From Lampris incognitus (Eukaryota > Chordata > Actinopteri > Lampriformes > Lampridae), in NCBI RefSeq assembly GCF_029633865.1, contig NC_079223.1, positions 39,300,706 through 39,364,705 on the forward strand: a stretch of DNA of 64,000 nt, written 5' to 3'. A program made the position numbers and the translations under genes. Below, piece by piece: positions 50,291-61,154 of the stretch. Below the pieces are notes generated by a model that searched no databases, had not been told where the DNA came from, and saw only the letters and a list, made by a program, of their open reading frames with translations. Positions within the stretch are counted from its first letter, which is position 1. Each line of letters begins with the position of its first letter.

Positions 50291-53266
50291 ATGGTGGTGG
50301 CAAAGGTAACAATATAAACACTGAGTAAATCAGAGAGGAAAAAAGTAATTTGACCACAATGCATTTTCTGTGAGAAAGTTTAGATCAGCCGATGCTGCGA
50401 TTATGCAGTACTGACACAGACGTCAGATCAAATATGGTAACAGACGTAGGAAACTCCAAGTAAACCCATATCAAATACTCACACGGAGATATAAAACAAC
50501 TGAAGGTTTACTTTTTTTAAATTTTATTTTGTTTGGTGAAGGCTGCAGCCATTCTCCATAACTAAATGACAGCCAGCACGTGAGTGCTGAATGGGTAAAC
50601 ACACCAGCGGAAGAAAAGAAATCATTCCGTGTTAATTTGTTAAAAAAAGAAGAAGAGGTAAGCGACCTGCGACCACAACGCCCGTTGTTTACGATTTAAA
50701 GAAACCCAACTCGAGTCGACAAACTGGCCCCGGGGACAGCTAGTCCCACTGTAATTGGTCCACATTGTCTCCAGGAGCCCAAGTTAGCGCGACAATGCGT
50801 GGAGCCCCTGAAAAGAAAGCTCGGAGCACATTAAAACTGAATCACTTCTTGTGTAAATGGTCCCCCGGGGTCATTCTGGTCACGAGGCGCACACCTCTCC
50901 AAAAGCGCACGCGTCTCCAAAGGCGCACTCCACTCTTTCTAAAGACAGGGCGCATTGTTTGGGCTTCTCACAAGAGGTGTACATATGGTATCCGGGTTGC
51001 AATTAAATGTTTTTTAAGATGTTTTTCTCCCTCGAAGAAGTTTCCCCTTTTTTTTCTTCTCCCTCTCTCTCCCCCTCTCTCTCTCTCCCTCTTCGCCCTC
51101 AGCCCTTTGCGAGGCGGAACAAGAGGGGGGGCACATTCAATGGCTCCGCTGCCGGTTCGGGATGACAACAATCTGGTCAGCGAGTTGTTGGACTTTGATT
51201 GTCCCCTCGAAAACGTCCTTCAAACAAAAGACGAGGGCGGGAAATAAAGCCCCACCTGGTACCTCTGTTTGCTAAAATAATAATAAATAGGTTTCGTTTA
51301 ATAAATAAGCACAAGGGACTGTAAAGTGGAGCCGCAGAGGAAGTGTTAATCAGAGGGCCCGGGCAGGTATCACCTGCTCGCAAGCTTGCTCAGTTTATTG
51401 TTAAATATTGTTAAATCACTTTTTCGTCGCAAGTCTGTTCAGATAGCTGCTATTTCCACGGCAACTGGGCGCCCGTGTTTGCCCACACTTTGCATAACAA
51501 GCAAGACACTACAGCGCGCTGATAAAAACGCAAGGAGAGGGAGAGTGACGGCTTCAAACCCCACACCTGTCCGCCATATCCCAGTATGGATTTGGCATCC
51601 ATGATTATTTGTAAAGCGGCAGTATTCCCGTTTACTCTGGGCTTTTCCTGCCTTTTATAACAGCGAGCCACTATCTCCTATCTCGCCGGCATATTTGTCC
51701 GTTTTATTGAAAGCATATGGTTATCAGACGGCTCCCTAAAATACATATTTAGACAGAAAGTTAGTGGGTGGTTTCTTTTTTTCTCTCTCTCGTCGTCCTT
51801 TGTTGGTCGTCGTAAATCGCGTTTTAAGCTGGGCCACGCTCCTCTTTCCTCGTTCATGCGCGTTTAACACGTTGGTTTGTTCGTACTTTTACCACTCTTT
51901 TGCCTCCCAAATTAAGTTTGGGTTACAGAAATGCTGTGCGTCACCGACTCCCCGGCGGGGCCGGCCCTGTGTTGGAGAGGTCGTGGCGCACAATGATGCG
52001 CTCATAATCCGGCAGGGATTCGACTTTAGTCGCTGCGATGTGGAGCAGGAGGCTTCGCGCTGCCGCTGCCAACAGCGACTTTTGACATTTCCCGCCCCGC
52101 CGGCGAGGCAGCCCCATGCGTAATGTCGCCCTCGCCGACCTGCCAGTCATATTGCGCTCTTACACAGTGTGCACATGTTTCAGCACATTTAGGGCATTAT
52201 CGTCGGCGTCTTCTGGGGTATATCGGCTGAACGCAGGGTACTAGGGATAACCCACAGTGTAACTGGGATAACAAGGAGTACCTGGACCAGATCTGAGTGT
52301 CCCATGGCCGGCTTCTAAGGAGAGCCAGATGATCGGACATGCGCTCAATAAGAATAATAAAAGAGGGAAAAAAGATAATAAATACCGTCGATAATAATAA
52401 GTACGGTGGTTATTTAACATTGACATTAACCTTACAGTTAACAGCATTCAGTTCTTTGGCCCCTATTTGACGCCTTTTCTCAGGAACCAGTGTACAAGTG
52501 ACCGTGGCCCGGTCCTCTGTGCACTATCTGTGCGTAAAGGTTTGCACAGTTTGAACGCGCAAACTGTTGCGTATGAAATAACACCGCGGACCCCCTGACA
52601 AGAATCGACCTGCCACCGAGGCTTCGGCTAATCTGAGAAGAACTGCAGAGAGCATGAGAAATAGGACACATAATTTGGCTAAATTGATTTTACGCATACG
52701 GTGTCGTGTCTGTTTTAAGGACGTCAGCTTCAACACGCTCTTGTTAGCGCCGATAAATAGTAGCGCGTCTCCCTCGTGGTGGTTTAGGATGTGTGCCGCG
52801 TGACATGAAAACTTATATTCAAAACTATCTTTTCAAAGACCGAGGCAGCTATTACAAATGAGGAAACTGTCCCAACAACGCACTCGCAGGTCACTTCTTA
52901 AATGTTTGGATGTGGTTAAAAAACGAATTTAACAATTTCAAGTCTGCATGAAAAAACAAGCTAGTTTTTGTCCCCCTCCCCGATTGTGCATATCGACCGT
53001 GCATTTGGCGCTTGCTTAATAAAAAAAAACAAAAAACAAAACTGTGCATGACATGAAACCGATAAAACCACAAGTTTGTGTGTCGGATCAACAAGTCCCG
53101 GGTGCTTTCCTGCATCTTCAGTCCTGCACCACCAACGCTTTTGTCAGTAGGTCTTTTTTTTGTTTGTTTGTTTCTTGTTCCAAGACCATGTGGGCAAAAA
53201 ACAGACAAATGGGAGAGACCGTCGAACTGATAACACAAAGAAAACTACAAACAGTACGAGGCGCAT

Positions 53267-53274
<8 letters not shown>

Positions 53275-53359
<85 letters not shown>
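53275..53359. repeat. (AG)n microsatellite upstream of neurog3
   Basis: About 85 nt of uninterrupted AG repeat ending 18 nt before an inverted CCAAT box and about 110 nt before the predicted transcription start of neurog3. Confidence 0.95.
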
Positions 53360-53361
<2 letters not shown>

Positions 53362-53548
53362 CGCTGCCTGGAAGCTGATTGGCTGCTTGATAGGCGCTGC
53401 TGATCCGGCGTTCGCCGTGCAAAAGATGAGATAACGGGCACATAAATTGACAGAGAGGCGCGTCAGTGTTTCACTGTTCGCTGCCCTCATCCATCACAAG
53501 AGGACCAGAGGCAGCGCGCGGCCGGTTGCCTCTTCACCTGTCCCACAG
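53360..53548 (+). promoter_or_regulatory. neurog3: neurog3 core promoter and non-coding exon 1
   Basis: An inverted CCAAT box (GATTGGCT, 53377-53384) and a weak TATA-like CATAAATT (53441-53448) precede a predicted start near 53470. Exon 1 ends at 53548 in CCCACAG before GTAAGTGC. A 156 bp intron follows, ending TTTTTGCGCAG at 53704. A 5' UTR intron is also, to my knowledge, a feature of mammalian NEUROG3. Confidence 0.6.
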
Positions 53549-53705
53549 GTAAGTGCTGGCACAACAAGCCCCTGCTTGCGATTTAACTTTGGATAAACGA
53601 CGTTTGATGTGTTTGTGCTTCACGAAATAGTTTTATGTAAGATAATTATTGTTTGTTGTGAACTTTGAACTAATTGCCCCCCCACCCCGCCTTTTTTTGC
53701 GCAGG

Positions 53706-54380
53706 ATGTCACCAAAATTGCAACGTGCGCCCGCTGCTCGGCGCGTAATTAAAGACGCAGCGAGGCTCGGCAGATGTTCCCCGGCCGCCCGCCAGGTGAC
53801 AGAGGCAGACGGCGACACCTCGGAGGGCTCCGCGGAGCACCTCCGTCTTACACCGCCCGCCCGCGGGGGACGGAAGGTGACCTCCGCCCAAAAGCAAAAG
53901 GGAGCCAAATCCGGCGGACAGACGGAAAGGCGCAGGACGAAGGCCAACGACAGGGAGCGGCATCGGATGCACAACCTCAACTCCGCACTCGACGTCCTGA
54001 GAAGCATCCTACCGGCTTTGCCAGATGACGCGAAACTGACTAAGATCGAGACGCTGCGCTTCGCCCACAACTACATCTGGGCCCTCACCGAGACTCTGCG
54101 CATGGCCGATCAGCACGGCCACGTCCCGGGCTATCTCCAGCCGGAGGAGGCCTACCTGCCCGCGTCGGACGTGTGCCTGGGACAGATGGGTAGTCCAGCA
54201 GGTACGTTATCTGATGAGTGGGACCCGATGTCACCTGCGACCTCCTATCACAGCAGGACCTCCGCTGACGCGAGCTCGGACTCCTGCACAGCCGCGTGTC
54301 ACATGAACCCTGACGTGCTCGCGGGGGAGGCGTTTAAAGTTTTCCCGTTTGCTCTTTATTTTTCATTCAGCCAGTGGTGA
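53706..54380 (+). CDS. neurog3: Neurogenin-3, proneural bHLH transcription factor
   Basis: Nuclear E-box-binding activator that dimerises with E proteins. In vertebrates it directs endocrine (gut/pancreas) or neural progenitors. The single coding exon gives 224 residues (human 214). The start was chosen at the ATG just after the intron acceptor (MSPKLQ). A longer upstream frame runs through the intron and is not used. The bHLH domain lies at about residues 75-133, with [21 protein letters not shown], then [20 protein letters not shown] and [11 protein letters not shown]. The C terminus is Ser/Thr/Pro-rich and ends [12 protein letters not shown]. The basic region has RERHRMH where neurogenins usually have RERNRMH. 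Neurog3 is chosen over neurog1/2 because of its neighbours (sgpl1, pcbd1) and the 5' UTR intron. The gene is tail-to-tail with pdlim1. Confidence 0.9.
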   Translation: MSPKLQRAPAARRVIKDAARLGRCSPAARQVTEADGDTSEGSAEHLRLTPPARGGRKVTSAQKQKGAKSGGQTERRRTKANDRERHRMHNLNSALDVLRSILPALPDDAKLTKIETLRFAHNYIWALTETLRMADQHGHVPGYLQPEEAYLPASDVCLGQMGSPAGTLSDEWDPMSPATSYHSRTSADASSDSCTAACHMNPDVLAGEAFKVFPFALYFSFSQW

Positions 54381-54594
54381 AGGTAAGCACAGACATGTAC
54401 GGAGAGGCCTCCTGACCCGCAAACACTGACTGACAGCTGTCATCCTGCCACTGGGGAGACACAAGGCCCGCCGTTTGGTCTGATGTGGCAAAACCTTACT
54501 TGAAGGACGATACCAAAGTGACCGGCCATCGCTGTAACGCAGCCAAATCAATAACGTCGGAGGACAAGAGATGAGTAGTTTGAGCTAAAAAGTA

Positions 54595-54600
54595 TTTATT
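54595..54600 (-). other. Candidate pdlim1 polyadenylation signal
   Basis: TTTATT on the plus strand, i.e. AATAAA on the minus strand, about 495 nt after the pdlim1 stop. It lies within the predicted 3' UTR of neurog3. Confidence 0.4.
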
Positions 54601-54729
54601 TGGGTCTTGTTTTGTTGTTGTCATTTTGATGGATAAGAAAAGACTGCTCACTGAACAAATGGAGAACATATGCAATGGGTTTTTTTTTGGGGTGCAGACC
54701 ATCATTCATTACAAGTCACGGGAGGAGAT

Positions 54730-54750
54730 AATAAACATGTACAAAATAAA
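54730..54750 (+). other. Candidate neurog3 polyadenylation signals
   Basis: Two AATAAA hexamers (54730-54735 and 54745-54750), about 350-370 nt after the neurog3 stop. Confidence 0.5.
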
Positions 54751-55092
54751 GCATTTATATTACTACATTACAGCAGCAGCAGCTTGCCCGTGCTGAATTG
54801 ATACTCAAATAGAAATCTGAACTGTCGAGGACGCGGATATTTCCAAAAAAAAAAGTACAAATCAGCAAATCTGTAATCATCCTCATAGCATTCACCGCTC
54901 TCATTTGTCGGATGCCAAAGCTCATGTGCAAATCGACACGTTCAGTTGTGTAACCCTATACTTTGTTTAATGGAGCGCAGTATCAGGAAAGGCAGCGCTC
55001 CGCGGGTCTTCCTGGGAAAGCGGTAACGTCTTGGGATCGTTCCGTGGCATCCGATAGTGGCGTGCAGTCCGAGGCGGCGTCCGGCGAGCGGT

Positions 55093-55461
55093 CTACTTGG
55101 GGAAGACGGTGACCACGTCGTACCCCTCGGGCGGAGTCACCCGCTCCCGCGCGTGCTTCTCACAGTAAATCTGCTCCTCCACATAGAAATGTCCTTTTTG
55201 CTTGAGGTTGACGTCGCAGTCCGTGCAGGTGTAGCACTCGGGGTGACGGAACTTGTCCCGCAGCTTCACCACCATGCCCCTGTTGTGGTGACACGCAGAG
55301 TAAATCATCACTCAAACAACCCCCCCTCATAACCCCTCACCCCCATGTCAAAATTACACACTTTTTACAGATCCTTCAATGTAAACCCAGTTTATTTCCA
55401 ACGATGATCACTGACAGCCTGCTCAACATGCATCACAATACGGGACATGAAATAACTATGG

Positions 55462-55513
<52 letters not shown>

Positions 55514-58500
55514 TGGCCCCGTGTGCGGATACATTTACTCAACCGCACCCCGATTTCAAACCCGTGGCACCAAATTAAAAACGCTGATGTGAGACACAAC
55601 TCATCTTTACAGGTCAGATACAGAAGATCCAAGTTCGCCCCGTAAAGAGTGCCTGATTAATGAAACGCGAGGGGGCACACAACCCAACACATCATACATG
55701 GAACTCGTCCCGTTTTGCTCGCACAGTCGATCCCGATCCCTAAGCAGCTTGCGTTCGTTCGAGAGTTACTGTGTTTTTTTCCAAGCGTGGAATTGTTCAC
55801 TGTCATTTGGAGGACTGGGAATATTTCTGTGATGAGCACTAAACTAAACCAGATGAACAGGGTCTCAGTGTGGTAAAACAAGCAAACGAACCACAGAAGT
55901 GCCAACGTAGTGCTTCATGGGAAATCAAAATCAAACAAAAGATATTCCCCAACACAATGAACTTGTAGGGAAATTCAACTTAAAATTCTAAAAAATTTAA
56001 CTATGAAGTAAAAGTATGTGGCAGTTATGGTGAAATAGCCAAAATCTGACTCGCACAACTCAAATCCCCCCCCCCCCCTTTTCTCTCCAATTGCATCCGG
56101 CCAATTACCACACTCTTCCAAGCCATCCCGGTCGCTGCTCCACCCCCTCTGCTTCTTTTCACCTAACAGTGAGGGGTTTCGCCAGGGGGGCGTAGCATGT
56201 GGGAGGATCACGCTATTCCCTCCAGTTCCCCCTCCCCCCCGAACAGGTGCCCCAACTGACCAGAGGAGGTGCTAGTGCAGTGACCAGGACACACACCCAC
56301 ATCTGGCTTCCCACCCACATACACAGCCAATTGTGTCTGTAGGGATGCCCGACCAAACTGGAGGTAACATGGGGATTCGAACCAGCGATCCCCATGTTGG
56401 TAGACAACGGAATAGACTGCGACGCTACCTGGAGGCCCCCTACAAGTTGAACTCTGACCCCCCAGCAGCGTTACAGACCCTGTAGCATAACGTAGGAGCA
56501 TAACAGTTTTGTGTAGAATCCTCATTGTAGATGAGGCATTACTCATGTTGAAGCATCTCTTCAGTTCTCCTCATAACAGCCAAGTTAAGCCATAGAGAGC
56601 CTGCATCACCCGGCACACCCTCATGAGTCAACTCCACTCACACAGACCTATCCTGCGGGCCAACAGAAAAATAAACCACAAGATGGAGACAAAGTCTAAG
56701 CAATGTGCCTCCTCCTTTCCAAGCAAAGGAACCTCACCAGTAAGTCTGTTGAGGGCAGAATGGGATGTGGATCTACTATGACAACAGCAGCCATCACATC
56801 ACCCCCCCACCCCACCCAAAAAAACCCAACTTTATTCGTGCAATGAAAACAACAGAGTGATGAAATACTTACACAATCCCTGATCCACATTTGTCACATA
56901 CGGATAATTTCTCTGCATTTCCTACTGATGCCCCAATCTTTGTTGTGGGGGGTCTCACACTCCGGAACCCTGATGGTTTATCAGCGTCGCCTATAAAGAA
57001 CACACACACACCCCTCAAAAATCTTGCAAAATATTTGTTTTTTGTTTGTTCCATGGACTACTTATGTTTTATACAGTCAGTAAACTGATATTATGGGTAT
57101 ATAAAATGGGTATATTGGGAGAAGGATGCTGAATATGGAGCTGCCAGGAAAGAGGAAAAGAGGAAGGCCAAAGAGGAGGTTTATGGATATGGTGATAGAG
57201 GACATGCAGGTGGCTGGTGTGACAGAGGAAGATGCAGAGGACAGGAAGACATGGAAATGGATGATCCGCTGTGGCGACCCCTAACGGGAGCAGCCGAAAG
57301 TAGTAGTAGTAGTAGCAGTACTACTAGCAGTAGTGGTAGTAGTACATAGTCAGTAAAATGATATTCCTTCATTAAGGAAGTAAGTCACAGAAAGAGAAAG
57401 ACTAGCATAGCTGTTGATCAGCACTATAATTTCAAATGCACATTCAAACACGATTTTACAGTAAATGCCCTTTTTTTTTTTAAAACAAGTGGTCACCCAG
57501 GGATGCAGTGAGAAGACAACAGGTGACAACAATGAGATCGTATTCTTTAAATCAAAAATGAATGGTAGCTGTGGGAACGAAAAAAAGTCACAAAAAATTA
57601 CAATCAATCTAAAAGCAACACTGCTGATTATGAAACGAGGGCGTGATCGATGAGTGAGACATGTACCTGTCTCCAGAATCTCCTGAAGGACTTTGAATGA
57701 AGCCGACTGCCGGGGAGGCTCGCCAGAATCTTGGTTCTCCTGCAGCATTTTATAGACTTCAGAGTCTGCCACGACAGGCGGTCTCTTCCCTGACTTGGAT
57801 GGATCCGCTCTAGAAAACAAGAGGGCACATTTCAATCTACATCCACAGGGCTCAGAGCACACAAACATACGCCTAAAATAGTCTTTGGAAATAAATATAC
57901 AAAGCTCATTGCATTCTTCCCCCCTACCCCCCCTTTTTTCCCCCTCCCCAATTGTATCTGGCCAATTACCCCACTCTTCCAAGCCATCCTGGTCGCTGCT
58001 CCACCCCCTCTGCCAACCCGGGGCGGGCTGCAGACTACCAAATACCTCCTCTGATACATGTGGTGTTGCCAGCCGCTTCTTTTCACCTGACAGTGAGGAG
58101 TTTCACCAGGGGGATGTAGCACGTGGGAGGCGCACGCTATTCCCCCCAGTCCCCCCCCCCCAAAAGGCACCCCGACCAACCAGAGGAGGCACTAGTGCAG
58201 CGACCAAGAAACATACCCACATCCGATTTCCCACCCACAGACACAGCCAATTGTGTCTGTAGGGATTGCCCGACCAAGCCGGAGGTAACACAGGGATTCG
58301 AACCGGCGATCCCCATGTTGGTAGGCAATGGAATAGACTGCTATGCTACCTGGACACATGCCCGCTCATTGCATTCCCCCCCCCCTTTCTTCTAATTGTA
58401 CTTGGCCAATTAACGCACTCTTCCGAGCCGCCCCGGTTGCTGCTCCACTCCCTCTGCCCATCCAGGGAGGGCTGCAGACTACCACATGCCTCCACCGATA

Positions 58501-61063
58501 CACGTGGAGTCGCCAGCCGCTTCTTTTCGTCTGACAGTGAGGAGTTTCACCAGGGGGACGTAGCGCGTGGGAGGATCATGCTATTCCCCCCAGTTTCCCC
58601 TCCCCTGAGCAGGCGCCCCGACCGACAGACCAACTAGAAGAGGCAATAGTGCAGCAACCAGGACATATACCCACATCCGGCTTCCCACCTGCAGACACAG
58701 CCGATTGTGTCTGTAGGGATGCCCGACCAAGCCGGTGGTAACATGGGGATTTGTACTGGTGACCCCCATGGTGGTAGGCAACGGAATAGACCGCTATGCT
58801 ACCCGGACACCCCACTCATTGCATTCTTAAGCAAAATAAACAAAAAAAATAACAAAACAAAGAAAAAAGGTTCGTGCAACACGTACATGTTGCTGGGCTC
58901 GTTGGGTATAGTCAGGGTTTTGACGTCATCCACGGCCGAGTTGAAGTCCTTGATGTTGTCCGAGGAGTAGAGCCCAGCAGGATTGTTGTATTGGTTGGTC
59001 ACCACCTTCGAACCAAAAGCGGTGAAGGGAAGAGCGCTCCTGTTGTGTGCAGAGCCGATGTGTTTCACCTCCTGCCAATTGTATATAACACTGCACCGTG
59101 AAGTTATTTTTGTATGGAAACCACGCATGCAACACACAAGTTAGACACAACCTAAAACATGCACAGTCACACACTTGGTGGTCAGTGGTCACAACCAGTG
59201 AAGCGTTAAGATGAATTCTTTTTTTTCCTACTTTTTTTGAAAACCTGAATTAGTCATCAAATCAACCAGAATCATTTGGCGTATGAATTTCTCAGGAGGC
59301 ACGTGACCGTCCCTGTTTTGATCTAGTAGTGAACACAACGCTAAACTTAGGCATTAGATGAAACATCACATGAAATCCTGCAAGCGCGGATCTTCATCTT
59401 AAGGCCTTAAGTGTGACCGTTTTTAAGATGTGCACGAAGCCACAGTAACACAACAGTATAATGTATCATTATGGATTCTTTAGGAATTAAGGCTGTCCAA
59501 CTTGTGGTGTCTGAGGACGGAGAGACTCACGCCCCTGGCATTTCTTTAAAGTCAGCACATAAATACCACCAAATCCAGCTCATGCTTCGCAGTGGTACAC
59601 GGCAATGCCTCCGAATATAGCTCATGCTTCAGGCATCTGCTATTTAAAATTCAGAATAACCTAGTCTCTCTGCTAGCAAGCGGGGGCAAGGCTAGCCGAA
59701 TTGACAAACTGCAACTGACGACACACCGTGGAGCATTTTCATGATGGACTTTAAAGCATGATACAATCCGCTGAACAAACACAGCGTGAGAAGGCATCCA
59801 AGTGGTCAATGACAGAGACAAGTGCTTGAGCCAGGTTGAAGGTGAGAGGCAGAATGCACTGCATGTGTGACCTGTGAAAGCTGTGGTATAGACTGGGACA
59901 CGCCACACGTTTCCTACATGAATTCACACTTTGGTCTCAGTTTTCCCACTCGACAGGCAGGAAGTGAGTCTTGCGTCAGTGCTTGGCTGATAAACTACCG
60001 TCGCCTAGGATACCTCTTGTTGGGAAGTAAACAATGACTTCATCGTTGGCAGCATCAAACTAAACTTAAAAAACAACGCCAGGCCTTTGTTGGTGGAATG
60101 GGAAAGTGCAAGTTTCCAGGAAGTGTATCACTACCTGTGCAAGAGATTTTTCAAGTTAATTCTACATTACACAGCCCAGTAGGCAATTTCACAGTCTAAT
60201 GTCTTTCGCCCATGTTTGATGTTGGGTGTGGAGAGACACACCTGTGGCTCCGATGCAAGATTCATCTTGTACGGGTTTGTTTTGCCTTCGTCAGATGACA
60301 GCGGTGACCACAGTTTAGCTTCTGACCTGGAAGAAAAATGGAGACGTACAAGTTTGCCAAGATGCAGAATTCATACACAATAATCTTGCGAATAACATTT
60401 AATCGAGCTGCATGTTATATAACCACCTAGTCCATGAAATATGTCACAATACAGTAATAAAGTCAGGCAATAGAGGTGTTATTGTGTTTATGATTAACTG
60501 CAGCTGAAAATGACACCCTTCTTTGAGGCCCCGGCTTTGCAGGTGCCCATTTTGGCTTGGCTTCCTTTACAGCTTACCCCCACCCCGCCCCACAACATGC
60601 CCCCGATAGACAGTATTTGCTCCATTACTAAAAAAAAAAAAAAAAAGCCCTGATCTGCCTGCTGAACTCATTTTAAACATCATCCTCGTTGCTTAAAAGC
60701 ATACAGCTGCAACACGGTTACAGTGGAGCACAGCGATGCCGTACAGAATCGCAATAGAACATTCACATCTCAGATTGAGGGCTCAAGTAAAACCAAAGAC
60801 CGTCTTGCCAAAAGACCAAACCACATCCTTTCCTGAACAGCTGTCTCGTGACTGGGTTTTCAGGCCTGAGGCTACGCAGATCAGACAGGCCCACGTCATT
60901 CCATCCTACCTGTCTATGGAGAGGGCCATCTCATCTATGCACCCCTTGATCTTGTTCTGGGCTTGCAGGTGAGTCATGTTCTCCGAGGGTTCTCCGTCAA
61001 TAGCCAAGATCATATCTCCAATACATAGGTTGGCCTGTGCGGCTTTGCTTCCAGGGGTGACCT

Positions 61064-61154
<91 letters not shown>

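Larger units (their letters stand above)
45160..53359. other. sgpl1-neurog3 intergenic region
   Basis: 8.2 kb between head-to-head genes. It holds the sgpl1 5' flank, a CpG-rich patch (48130-48430), an interspersed repeat (48762-48990), SINE-tail and GAATG repeats (49318-49443), an ATG/ATT microsatellite (50255-50287), and CpG-rich sequence upstream of neurog3 (about 50650-52740) that could carry enhancers. No open frame here matches a family I recognise. Confidence 0.55.

Noticed and set aside
50765-51247. 160-residue open frame upstream of neurog3
   Set aside because: Arg/Leu/Ser-rich and partly made of a CT-rich low-complexity stretch. No recognisable domain and no splice support. It lies in GC-rich sequence where chance frames are common.
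53118-53443. Ser-Leu and Arg-Glu repeat frames near neurog3
   Set aside because: These are translations of the (AG)n microsatellite, not a protein.
53649-53705. Upstream in-frame ATG extending neurog3 by 19 residues
   Set aside because: The extension is within a GT-AG intron (53549-53704), contains a C/T-rich acceptor tract, and does not resemble neurogenin N termini.
58266-58637. Open frame in pdlim1 intron 4
   Set aside because: SINE sequence read in frame, antisense to a host intron.
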